This document shows positions 6,897 through 14,678 of a stretch of DNA of 21,546 bases, in pieces; within the stretch, counting starts at the first letter, position 1, and each line of letters starts with the position of its first letter. The DNA is from an uncultured Clostridium sp. (GTDB lineage: Bacteria > Bacillota > Clostridia > TANB77 > CAG-508). The translations under genes were made by a program, and so were the position numbers. The DNA lies in assembly GCA_946497585.1 (NCBI GenBank), contig CAMMLF010000011.1, positions 1 to 21,546 on the forward strand. The letters run 5' to 3'. Under the pieces are notes generated by a model. It was not told the DNA's origin. It did not search any database and saw only the letters and a program-made list of their open reading frames with translations.

Positions 6897-6925
6897 TTGA
6901 TTTAACTAATTTATTATTATATATT
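6897..6925 (+). promoter_or_regulatory. Possible promoter upstream of the lysine-rich membrane protein gene
   Basis: TTGATT (6897-6902), 17 bases and TATATT (6920-6925) fit a SigA promoter. The leader to the ATG at 7008 would be about 75 bases. The surrounding DNA is so AT-rich that chance matches are expected. Confidence 0.35.
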
Positions 6926-7007
6926 TATAGTAAACAAAAAAGTAGTTAAAAAACATTTCACAAAATACATTTATTGAATACTACAAAAATAGAGTGAGGT
7001 TGAATAT

Positions 7008-7940
7008 ATGAAAGAAAAAGATGAAAAAAAAGAAAACTTAAAAAATGAAAAGGAGACAAATAAAACAGTAAGAAATAATTCCAAAAAAATAGAGGAATCA
7101 AAAAACAAATCTCAAAATTCTGCAAAAAGTTCAGAAACTAAAGAAACAAAAGTTATTGAAACAAAATTAGGTAAAATAGAATACAAAGAAACAAATAAGC
7201 CTAAAACAGAGGACAAGTCTTCAAAAAGCAAAGAAGAAAAGGTTTCAAAAGAGACTAGCACTACTAAATCAGAAAATAAATTAAAAGACAGTCCAAAAAC
7301 AAAAATAAAGAAAGAGAAGAAAAGCAAAAAATGGCTATTAGTAGTAATTCTTTTAATTATATTAATAGTACTAGCTCTTATGGTTTTATATACATCAATA
7401 ACACCAAGGTCTTCAGTAAATAATTTACTAACAAATTTAAAAAATGGAAATAAATTTATGGCTGGATTAAATATTGATTACGATGAACTTATTTCTGTTT
7501 TAGATAGTACTATAGCGCTAGAAGGCGGAAGTTCTATGTCAAATCTAGAGAAAGAATGCTTTAATGAACTTTCTTGGGAAATAACTGGAGAGAGTGTGGA
7601 AAATACAAATGCAACAGTAACAGCCACTATAACAACCAAAAACTTTAGGCAAGTATTACTAAACTGGATAGAAAAAATTTCAGAAGTTTTAGAAGCACAA
7701 GATGATATTGATACAGCTCAAAATTTGCAATTACTTGAAGAAAGTTTGGTTCAAGATAATGTAGATACTAGAACAAATGAAGTTACAATTAATTTAGAAA
7801 GAAGAGGGCTTACTTGGAAAGTTGTGATTAATGATGAGTTTATAGATGCAATTTATCCGGGTATGACACAAGTATTAGATGTAATGGAGCAACTTTCAAA
7901 TGAATTACAGCAAGAAAATGCACAAACTGATGCACAATAA
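7008..7940 (+). CDS. Lysine-rich, single-pass membrane-anchored protein
   Basis: The 310-residue protein has three parts: a low-complexity, highly charged N-terminal tail rich in Lys, Glu, Ser and Thr (1-108, presumably cytoplasmic), one strong transmembrane helix (about 109-128, WLLVVILLIILIVLALMVLY) and an extracellular domain (130-300). The outer domain, starting SSVNNLLTNLKNGN and ending in a strand pair around RRGLTWKVVIND, resembles the NTF2-like DUF4878/DUF5105 fold often found on Firmicute membrane proteins and lipoproteins, but I cannot confirm that. The start has a GTGAGG site 7-8 bases upstream. A glycosyltransferase gene follows after 114 bases, so the pair may act together at the cell surface. 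No enzymatic motif is visible. Confidence 0.75.
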   Translation: MKEKDEKKENLKNEKETNKTVRNNSKKIEESKNKSQNSAKSSETKETKVIETKLGKIEYKETNKPKTEDKSSKSKEEKVSKETSTTKSENKLKDSPKTKIKKEKKSKKWLLVVILLIILIVLALMVLYTSITPRSSVNNLLTNLKNGNKFMAGLNIDYDELISVLDSTIALEGGSSMSNLEKECFNELSWEITGESVENTNATVTATITTKNFRQVLLNWIEKISEVLEAQDDIDTAQNLQLLEESLVQDNVDTRTNEVTINLERRGLTWKVVINDEFIDAIYPGMTQVLDVMEQLSNELQQENAQTDAQ

Positions 7941-8054
7941 TAAAAAAAGCAAATAATGATAAATAATTCATAGATAGATAATATAATAAAAGTAAGCAGG
8001 ATTAATAAGAAAAACAAATAGAAAAATAACAAAAGAAATAAAGGAAATAGCAAG

Positions 8055-9155
8055 ATGAAAAGTAATCTTAAAGATTTTATAAAATTCTTCAAAAACAAAA
8101 CAAACATAATTTTAAGTGTAGTAATAGTTATACTAACTATTACTATGCTTTTTTACGAAACACAAAAAGAAGGTTTTAATGAAGACGAAATGTTTTCATA
8201 TGGTTCATCAAACTATAAATATGATAATTTGTATCAGCCTTATGGGGTGGCAGATGCGATGAATACAGTAATATTTAAATATGTATTGCAAGGAAATTGG
8301 TTTGCTAATATAGTATTTTGCCTTACAAATACCCATACTTATGATTACTTGCTATCTACTGAATATAACACAGATCCGATTTGGAAAACAAAAGAAGAGG
8401 CTATGGAATACTTGACTATACAGCTGGAAGATATACTAGATTTCGCACCAGTAATATGGAATCAATCTAGAGATGTTCATCCACCGCTATTTTACATATT
8501 AGTGCATATTGTGTCATCTTTTTTCTTAGGACAATTTTCAAAATATATAGTATTTATAATAAACATAATATTTTATATTTTAACTTGTATATGCATTTAC
8601 AAAATATTTAGTTTATACAAAAAAGAAAAAGCAGGAATAGTTGCAATTTTACTATACGGATTAAGCATTGGAGCAATTTCAACAGTAATGTTTCAAAGAA
8701 TGTATATGATGATGACATTTTTTGTGTTACTATATACATATATTAGCTTAAAAATATGTAGAGTTGGAATGCGCAAAAAGGAAATTATACAGTACAGCAT
8801 AGCAACCATTTTAGGCTTTTTAACTCAATATTATTTTTGCATATTTGCGCTCGTAATATTTATAATTTTATTCATACACCTAAAAGGAAAAAGAAAAACT
8901 TGGATTTGGGAGAATATAAAGCTTGCAATACTAGGAGTAGCAATGTTTCCAGCATGTATATACCACATATTTTTCTCATACAGAGGAATTACAAGCCTCC
9001 AAGAAAATTATTTTGAAAGACTTAAATTTTACGTAGAAGAAATGTTTAGAGAATTTAGCATAAACACTATAGTTCGGATATGTACTACTGGGCATAATGG
9101 CTATTTTAATAATAATATATTTTGTACAAAAAAGGAAAAGCAAAAGAATTTCTGA
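8055..9155 (+). CDS. GT-C glycosyltransferase (GT39-like), N-terminal part of a frameshifted gene
   Basis: This is the first 366 codons of a multi-pass membrane glycosyltransferase of the GT-C fold, which uses polyprenyl-phosphate sugars. The typical acidic pair after the first helix is present (FNEDEMFSYG, Asp44-Glu45), as is the loop motif DVHPPLFYILVH (His142-Pro-Pro), followed by several hydrophobic helices. The start has AAAGGA about nine bases upstream. The reading frame degenerates after about residue 340: RICTTGHNGYFNNN is polar where a membrane helix is expected, and a stop comes at 9153-9155. The natural continuation lies in the next frame (9097-9735). Together the parts would give about 560 residues, normal for this family. 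The acceptor and donor are unknown; a wall polymer or a surface protein is likely. Confidence 0.8.
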   Translation: MKSNLKDFIKFFKNKTNIILSVVIVILTITMLFYETQKEGFNEDEMFSYGSSNYKYDNLYQPYGVADAMNTVIFKYVLQGNWFANIVFCLTNTHTYDYLLSTEYNTDPIWKTKEEAMEYLTIQLEDILDFAPVIWNQSRDVHPPLFYILVHIVSSFFLGQFSKYIVFIINIIFYILTCICIYKIFSLYKKEKAGIVAILLYGLSIGAISTVMFQRMYMMMTFFVLLYTYISLKICRVGMRKKEIIQYSIATILGFLTQYYFCIFALVIFIILFIHLKGKRKTWIWENIKLAILGVAMFPACIYHIFFSYRGITSLQENYFERLKFYVEEMFREFSINTIVRICTTGHNGYFNNNIFCTKKEKQKNF

Positions 9156-9735
9156 ATATGCAATACTAACTTTACCTGTAATAATATATTACCTTATTAT
9201 ATCAAAAACCGCACCATATTTAGAACAACGATACATTTTACCAACTTTACCTTTAATAACAATAGGAGTGGTACTTTTAGTTTCGTATTATATTAGTAAA
9301 ATAAGTAAAAAGAAATTAAAGGTTGCAGTAAATATAATAGCCATAATTGCTATAATAGGATTGCAAAGTTATGGCTTAATAACAAAAGAACCAGATTATT
9401 TGTACAAAGGTTATAATGAATATATTGAACTAGCTAAAAAGTACGAAGACTATCAATTTATATATGTGGGGATAAATGCATATAATCATATAAAAAATAT
9501 GCCTGAATTTGCAATATACAAAGAATCTCTAATATTAAATGAAACACAACTCGAATTATTAAAAGAGAGAGAAGTAGAAGATACATTTATAGTTGGAATA
9601 AAATTGTACTTAGATGTGGACGAAATGTTGAAAGAGGTACTAGAATACACTGGTTCAAGCAATTATGAACTTGTATTAGAAGGTAGAGCAAGAGGCTTTG
9701 AAGCAAATTATTATTTGGTAAGTAGAAATTCGTAA
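9097..9735 (+). CDS. GT-C glycosyltransferase (GT39-like), C-terminal part of a frameshifted gene
   Basis: This 212-codon frame continues the glycosyltransferase. Upstream of its first ATG the same frame stays open back to a stop at 9070-9072 and reads FGYVLLGI before MAILIIIYFVQK, completing one transmembrane helix that the upstream frame lacks. It has three further helices, a YLEQRYILPTLPLI motif typical of late loops in such enzymes, and a soluble C-terminal domain (GYNEYIELAKKYEDYQFIYVGI...). No ribosome binding site precedes the ATG, so independent translation is unlikely. It is therefore either part of a pseudogene or an assembly or indel error. A palindromic repeat cluster begins 14 bases after its stop. 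Confidence 0.65.
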   Translation: MAILIIIYFVQKRKSKRISEYAILTLPVIIYYLIISKTAPYLEQRYILPTLPLITIGVVLLVSYYISKISKKKLKVAVNIIAIIAIIGLQSYGLITKEPDYLYKGYNEYIELAKKYEDYQFIYVGINAYNHIKNMPEFAIYKESLILNETQLELLKEREVEDTFIVGIKLYLDVDEMLKEVLEYTGSSNYELVLEGRARGFEANYYLVSRNS

Positions 9736-9748
9736 CAAAAATGCCAAT

Positions 9749-9844
9749 GTGTCAATGGGGACGTCCCTTTTTGTGTCAATGGGGACGTCCCTTTTTGACA
9801 CAGCTGTGTCAAAAAGGAGCGTCCCTATTGACACACATTGACAC
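9749..9844. repeat. REPIN-like palindromic repeat cluster, locus 2
   Basis: Two tandem forward units of a variant type (GTGTCAATGGGGACGTCCC) are followed by an inverted unit of the common type, meeting at a perfect 18-base palindrome TTGACACAGCTGTGTCAA. Half-units (ATTGACAC) trail off at 9835-9844. It lies between the broken glycosyltransferase and the hydrolase promoter. Confidence 0.9.
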
Positions 9845-9863
9845 AAAATTTTTAAGACAATAA

Positions 9864-9892
9864 TTGACAAAAGGTGACTTTAATATTACAAT
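9864..9892 (+). promoter_or_regulatory. Strong SigA-type promoter for the peptidoglycan hydrolase
   Basis: A perfect TTGACA (9864-9869), 17-base spacer and TACAAT (9887-9892) lie 18 bases before the start at 9911. The leader would be very short, around ten bases. It lies 20 bases beyond repeat locus 2, whose own units also contain TTGACA. Confidence 0.65.
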
Positions 9893-9910
9893 AATATTAG
9901 GGTGAATATT

Positions 9911-11137
9911 ATGGTAAGAAAGTCAAAATTGTGGGTATATATATTAGTATTAATAATAGCCATAGCAATAGTTATAGCTATTATTTTTGGTATATATTTA
10001 ACAAAAAATATTTCGTATGCATCAGATTCACAAAATAAAACTGTTGCAGTAGAAATACCAATAACGCCTCAAGATAAAAGCAAAAAAATAAACATAGAAG
10101 AAATTGTAGAAAATAACACTAAAGTACAAAAAATAGAAGTATTAGAAGAACAAGAAATAGATGTGGAATTTACTACACAATATATAGAAAATAGCTCTTT
10201 AGCAAAGGGAAAAATACAAGTTTTACAAGAAGGTGTAGATGGAAAACAAAATGCTGTTTTAAAAAATGTATATGAAGGGGACGAGCTTATTTCAAGTGTT
10301 CAAGTATCTTCGAGAATAACAAAAGCATCAGTAGACAAAATAGTACAAGTTGGAACAGCAGCATTTTCAAATAACTATGTTCCAGTTGTGGGGGACGAGT
10401 TAAAAGCAACATCTACAACACTTGCAATTAGACTAAATCCAGATGAGAATTCAGACAAAGTAGTTACAATAAACAAAGGCGATAAAGTTATTTTAAAAGC
10501 AAAACAAGGCGACTGGTATTACGTATCTTATGATAATTATTTAGGCTGGGCAAAAGCCGATAGTTTAGAATATGTTGACCCAAATGGAACAGGTGATGGC
10601 GATGAAAACAATGTTCAATATACAAAAGAGCAGTTGACTCAGAATTTAGGATTTAGTATGCTTTTAAATAAGCCAAGTGGACTTACATTAGACCAGTTTA
10701 AGCAAATATTTGAAAATGACTCAAATGATGTAAATAATATTTTTAAAGACAATGCAGAATATTTTTACTACATAGAACAACAATATAATATAAATGGAAT
10801 ATTTGTTGCTGCAGTAGGAATACATGAAAGTGCTTGGGGAACATCTAACATATCTAAAAACAAAAAGAACCTATTTGGATATGGTGCATATGATAGTGAC
10901 CCATCAGGAAGCGCATACACATTCCAATCATATGCAGAGGGAATAGATTTAGTAGCACGTGTATTTGTAAAATATTATCTAAATCCAGCAGGAACGCCTA
11001 TTTATGGCGGAGAAACAGCAACAGGTACATATTTTGAGGGAGCAACGTTAACGGCTGTAAATACAAGATATGCAAGTGACAAAAACTGGGCAAATGCAGT
11101 ATACAAATGGATGACATATTTATATAATAAGTTGTAA
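9911..11137 (+). CDS. Membrane-anchored G5/SH3/glucosaminidase peptidoglycan hydrolase
   Basis: The 408-residue protein has a short basic N-terminus and one transmembrane helix (8-30) that anchors it with the rest outside. A G5-type domain (about 76-148, containing EVLEEQEIDVEFTTQYI and ending KIVQVGT) is followed by a bacterial SH3 domain (about 165-222, LAIRLNPDEN ... GWAKADSLE) and a Mannosyl-glycoprotein endo-beta-N-acetylglucosaminidase-type domain (about 285-400). The latter has AAVGIHESAWGTS with the likely catalytic Glu306 and NLFGYGAYD. It should cut the glycan backbone of peptidoglycan between GlcNAc and MurNAc. ATG 9911 is preferred to GTG 9902 because AGGGTGA lies just upstream of the former. 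It has its own promoter and a terminator at 11175-11213. Confidence 0.92.
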   Translation: MVRKSKLWVYILVLIIAIAIVIAIIFGIYLTKNISYASDSQNKTVAVEIPITPQDKSKKINIEEIVENNTKVQKIEVLEEQEIDVEFTTQYIENSSLAKGKIQVLQEGVDGKQNAVLKNVYEGDELISSVQVSSRITKASVDKIVQVGTAAFSNNYVPVVGDELKATSTTLAIRLNPDENSDKVVTINKGDKVILKAKQGDWYYVSYDNYLGWAKADSLEYVDPNGTGDGDENNVQYTKEQLTQNLGFSMLLNKPSGLTLDQFKQIFENDSNDVNNIFKDNAEYFYYIEQQYNINGIFVAAVGIHESAWGTSNISKNKKNLFGYGAYDSDPSGSAYTFQSYAEGIDLVARVFVKYYLNPAGTPIYGGETATGTYFEGATLTAVNTRYASDKNWANAVYKWMTYLYNKL

Positions 11138-11174
11138 TATAAATGCCAATTTGAAATATATAAATTCTCTTTTC

Positions 11175-11213
11175 AAAATAGCAAACAAAGTTACAAAATT
11201 TGCTTGCTATTTT
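11175..11213 (+). terminator. Terminator of the hydrolase gene
   Basis: A 15-bp inverted repeat with one mismatch (AAAATAGCAAACAAA / TTTGCTTGCTATTTT) is centred near 11194 and ends in TTTT. Its right arm overlaps the -35 box of the following promoter. Confidence 0.65.
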
Positions 11214-11232
11214 AACTAGATTAGTGTATTAT
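11204..11232 (+). promoter_or_regulatory. Promoter for the pilin-like/TadZ-like/GGDEF-like cluster
   Basis: TTGCTA (11204-11209), 17 bases and TATTAT (11227-11232) precede the first gene of the cluster. The expected transcript start near 11239 makes the earlier ATG at 11240 unusable and supports the start at 11267. Confidence 0.5.
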
Positions 11233-11266
11233 ATAGTATATGGAAGAAAAAGAAGGGAGTAAATTA

Positions 11267-11677
11267 ATGAAAAAAGTACTTATAGTTTTTGCAATTATGC
11301 TTAGCATAATAGGTATAAATTATGTTTATGCTGCAAATACTAATGTTAGCGGAGAAATAATATCAGAAGAAACTAAAAGCCAACTTGTAGAAATAAAAGA
11401 CAAAGAACTTAAATCAATAGAAGATTACAATGAAGCTTATGGTAGCACTACATATGGATTAGTTGCATACATATTAGATAAAGTAAGAGTTTATAGTATA
11501 CCAGTTGCATTCCTAGGAATAGCAATTGCAGCTATATATCAATATGTTATAGGTATTAGAAAATTAGACGTAAGAGATAAAGGCTTTGGCGCAATGATTG
11601 GTATAGTAACAATGCTAATTATATGCCAAGTATTACCACTTATTTTCGCTATAGTAGTAAGAGGTTGGAGGGGTTAA
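11267..11677 (+). CDS. Small secreted two-helix membrane protein, pilin-like (TrbC/VirB2-like topology)
   Basis: The 136-residue protein starts MKKVLIVFAIMLSIIGINYVYA, a signal peptide with a plausible signal peptidase I site after VYA (about residue 22). A charged, helical segment (25-65) follows, then two hydrophobic helices (about 73-93 and 106-130) joined by a short basic loop (GIRKLDVRDK). The end is VRGWRG. A signal peptide, two helices and a basic loop are the topology of TrbC/VirB2 and T4SS-type pilins, but length and order also suit an unknown membrane protein. The start at 11267 is chosen because AAGGGAG (11254-11260) precedes it; an upstream ATG at 11240 sits before that site. It ends three bases before the TadZ-like gene, implying translational coupling. 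Confidence 0.7.
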   Translation: MKKVLIVFAIMLSIIGINYVYAANTNVSGEIISEETKSQLVEIKDKELKSIEDYNEAYGSTTYGLVAYILDKVRVYSIPVAFLGIAIAAIYQYVIGIRKLDVRDKGFGAMIGIVTMLIICQVLPLIFAIVVRGWRG

Positions 11678-11680
11678 CAA

Positions 11681-14617
11681 ATGAAAGTTTTATTTGCAGT
11701 AAGTAATGATAATGTATCATCTTCTATAATTAAAAAATATCAAGAAAAATACAAAGAAATAATTACAAGCAAAAATGTATATTACTTTAATGCAATAATA
11801 AAAGAATTACAAAAAGATAAAACATATGATGCAGTAGTTATTGGTGAGGACTTAGAACCAATATCAAATAATAATTATGATACAATAGATAAATTTTTAT
11901 TTGACAAATTAGATAATATTAGTGATGAAGCATATAAAGCAACTGGTGAAGATATTCCAATTATTTTAATTTGCTCTGATAGAAGAACAAAGTCAGACGA
12001 GCTTTTAATTAAATTATTTGGAATAGGCATTTATAATGCTCTTTTAGGTAATGATAGAAGTGTAGATAATGTTTGCAACTTAATAAACAAACCAAGAAGC
12101 AAAAAAGAAGCTAAAAATTATTATAAAATTGATGCGGACGACGTTAATTATAAACCAGAAAATGAATCAGAAGTTAGCGAAACTGAAATTAAAAATATTT
12201 TAAATCATTATAAAAAAATTGGAAACAATGAGAAGAAATGTGTAGAAAGTTTTGATAGTATAGCAAGTCAATATAACGATACACAATTAAGAATAATAGT
12301 AAAATTTTTACCAAATCAAGTAAAACAAATACTTGAAAGAAGTTCTAATAGATATCAAAAACTTATCAATGGTGGAACAGTTTTATCAAATGGTAAATAT
12401 ACTCCATATAGCCCATTACAAAAAAATGTAAGAAGACAAGATACAGACTTTTTAACTAAAGATATAGAAAAGCCAAACTTAACGAAACCTGTTATTATTC
12501 CATCAACAATGAATATAGATGCAATAAAGCCTACGAAAGTAGAAAGGCCTATGCCACCAGCAAATAGTGCTATGCAGAATTTTGAAAATGCGAATATAGG
12601 ACAAGGAATGAACTATAATTCTGTGCAAAACGTTAATTCAAGACAAAATGTAAATAGTATTAATCAAAACCAAGTCACGAATCAGCCAATACAACAAAAT
12701 CAACAACAAATTCCTCAAACACTAAGACAAGAAAATGCACAAGTTGTAGCAGAACAGCCACAACTTGTTGAACCACAACCTACACCAGTAAAAAGAAGAG
12801 GAAGACCTAGAAAAATAAATATAGAAGCTCAAAACATTGGTAACCAAGTAAGCAATAATATAAATACTGTAAATCCAGTTGAAACACAAGTAATGCCTGA
12901 ACCAGCGCAAAAAGAACCAGAAGTAGTACCAGTAAAAAGAGGAAGAGGTAGACCTAAAAAGGTAAATGTTGTTGCAGAGGACTTAGAACAAAATAATTCT
13001 ATAAATAATCTTCAAACAAATAATCAACAAGCTAATACTACGCAACTACCTAATACTACACAAACAGCGATAGCTCAGCAAAATGATTTTAATCTATTTG
13101 ACTTGGGCAATGATGAAAATATTGAGCAAAATAATAATGCTCCACAAGATAGTATTATGCAAAATTTTGATAATACAAACCAAAACAATGTTTCACAAAA
13201 TTTTGAAAATACAGATCAAAACAATATATCACAAAATGTTCAAGAAAGTAATGATATTAATTTGTTTGATATAGCAGGAGAAGAAGAAAATAATGTTCCT
13301 ACAAATCTTTTTGGATTAGACAATCAAGAAGAAAACACTACAGTAAGCAATACAGCAAATACTACAGCAAGCCAAAGTGCAAATCCATATGATATAAATA
13401 CACAAATAGAATCGCCATATGAAATGAATAATTTTGAATCAAATCCATATGATACAAATTCATTTGAAAATCCATATGAAGCAAGTGCAAATGCAAGTAC
13501 AAATCCATATGAAGCAAGTGTAAATACAAATCCATATGAGGCAAGTCAAGCTACAAATCTTTATGATGCAAACTTGAATGAAACTCCATATATGGCAAAC
13601 AATGAGCAAACAAATCAATATGAGGAAGAACCAAATTATATGGGAGCAGGTAATACAAAAGAACTATTAAGAGTAAGTAAAGAAACAAACGTAGTTCAAA
13701 GTAACTTTGTAGCTCAAAATAAAATTGTTGCATTTGTTGGAACAAGTAAAAATGGAACATCATTTATAGTAAACAATTTAGCTGAACTTTTAGCACAAAA
13801 AGGAATAAAAACAGCAATATTAGATTTAACTAAAAACAAAAACTCATATTATATGTTTACAGATAATGATCAAAATCTAATGCAAATTGCAACTCAAAGC
13901 ATAAAAAATCTTACAAGAGGAGTTGCAGGAGGTGTTGAAGTAAACAAAAACTTGACTGTATATACATCATTACCAGACGAAGATGATGAAACAGAAAATT
14001 TTGAAGCAATTCTTCAAACCTTAGATAACAATTATTCTGCAATATTAATGGATTGCGATTTTGACACAAATATAAATTATTTTGTAAAAGCTACAGAAAT
14101 ATATTTAGTACAATCAATGGATGCACTAACAATACAACCATTAACTCAATTTTTAAGTGAACTTAAATTAAAAAATGTACTTGATGAAACAAAATTAAGA
14201 GTTGTATTAAATAAAGAAATGAAATTAAAAATATTAAATGATAAAATGATATTAGGTGGTATGGCAAAATATAATGAGCCATCAATGACACTTCAAAGGG
14301 ATTTATTTAATCCAGCTACAATAAAATACGTATCAATACCATTCGAAATGCAAACATATGCTAGATACTTAGAAGCAATAGCACTTTGCCAAATATCATT
14401 AAGTGGATATTCTCAAACATTCTTGGCTAGCCTAGAAAAATTAGCCAATATGGTATATCCTTTAATACCAGGTGGAGGAAATTACACAAATTATTCTCCA
14501 AACTACGAAAAGGCTGAGAAAAAAGGATTTTTCAAAAGTAAAAATAAAAAACAACCACCAACACAATTTTCATCAGGAGTAAATGATACATTAAATAAAA
14601 TGAGAACAAACTATTGA
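11681..14617 (+). CDS. TadZ/CpaE-like scaffold: receiver-like domain, AT-hooks, motif-rich linker and degenerate ParA/MinD-type domain
   Basis: The 978-residue protein has an N-terminal receiver-like domain (1-145; strands VLFAVS, DAVVIGEDL, IPIILICSD), a helical part (to about 235) and a long Asn/Gln-rich linker (240-665). A C-terminal ParA/MinD-type P-loop domain (about 680-935) and a basic tail complete it. This order matches TadZ/CpaE, which localises Tad pilus assembly. The P-loop reads GTSKNGTS (687-694): both lysines of the KGGxGK[ST] form are missing, so ATP hydrolysis is doubtful. The linker has two AT-hook cores, KRRGRPRK (371-378) and KRGRGRPKK (419-427), three NLF[DG] motifs and an array of [NST]PY[DE] motifs (568-650). 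The start has GGAGGGG seven bases upstream. No other tad gene is in the window. The family call is moderately sure, the role inferred. Confidence 0.75.
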   Translation: MKVLFAVSNDNVSSSIIKKYQEKYKEIITSKNVYYFNAIIKELQKDKTYDAVVIGEDLEPISNNNYDTIDKFLFDKLDNISDEAYKATGEDIPIILICSDRRTKSDELLIKLFGIGIYNALLGNDRSVDNVCNLINKPRSKKEAKNYYKIDADDVNYKPENESEVSETEIKNILNHYKKIGNNEKKCVESFDSIASQYNDTQLRIIVKFLPNQVKQILERSSNRYQKLINGGTVLSNGKYTPYSPLQKNVRRQDTDFLTKDIEKPNLTKPVIIPSTMNIDAIKPTKVERPMPPANSAMQNFENANIGQGMNYNSVQNVNSRQNVNSINQNQVTNQPIQQNQQQIPQTLRQENAQVVAEQPQLVEPQPTPVKRRGRPRKINIEAQNIGNQVSNNINTVNPVETQVMPEPAQKEPEVVPVKRGRGRPKKVNVVAEDLEQNNSINNLQTNNQQANTTQLPNTTQTAIAQQNDFNLFDLGNDENIEQNNNAPQDSIMQNFDNTNQNNVSQNFENTDQNNISQNVQESNDINLFDIAGEEENNVPTNLFGLDNQEENTTVSNTANTTASQSANPYDINTQIESPYEMNNFESNPYDTNSFENPYEASANASTNPYEASVNTNPYEASQATNLYDANLNETPYMANNEQTNQYEEEPNYMGAGNTKELLRVSKETNVVQSNFVAQNKIVAFVGTSKNGTSFIVNNLAELLAQKGIKTAILDLTKNKNSYYMFTDNDQNLMQIATQSIKNLTRGVAGGVEVNKNLTVYTSLPDEDDETENFEAILQTLDNNYSAILMDCDFDTNINYFVKATEIYLVQSMDALTIQPLTQFLSELKLKNVLDETKLRVVLNKEMKLKILNDKMILGGMAKYNEPSMTLQRDLFNPATIKYVSIPFEMQTYARYLEAIALCQISLSGYSQTFLASLEKLANMVYPLIPGGGNYTNYSPNYEKAEKKGFFKSKNKKQPPTQFSSGVNDTLNKMRTNY
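13380..13632 (+). repeat. In-frame minisatellite encoding NPY[DE] motifs
   Basis: Within the TadZ-like gene, AATCCATATGA-type blocks recur about every 30 bases and encode roughly nine [NST]-P/L/Q-Y-[DEM] motifs spaced 9-11 residues apart. Three copies read NPYEAS. Near-identical codon strings (AATCCATATGAAGCAAGT) in three neighbouring copies suggest recent slippage or unequal exchange. Confidence 0.75.
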
Positions 14618-14678
14618 AACTAATGAAGTTTAATGCATAAATCAAAAGAAACAATTAAGATAAAAGAGGTGATAATAG

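Noticed and set aside
11240..11266. Upstream start for the pilin-like protein
   Set aside because: The ATG at 11240 is at the predicted transcript start and precedes the AAGGGAG site. It would also put charged residues before the signal peptide.
13362..13763. Minus-strand open frames across the TadZ-like linker
   Set aside because: They are shadows of the repetitive plus-strand coding sequence, rich in repeated HMDL/YLHL strings, with no ribosome binding sites.
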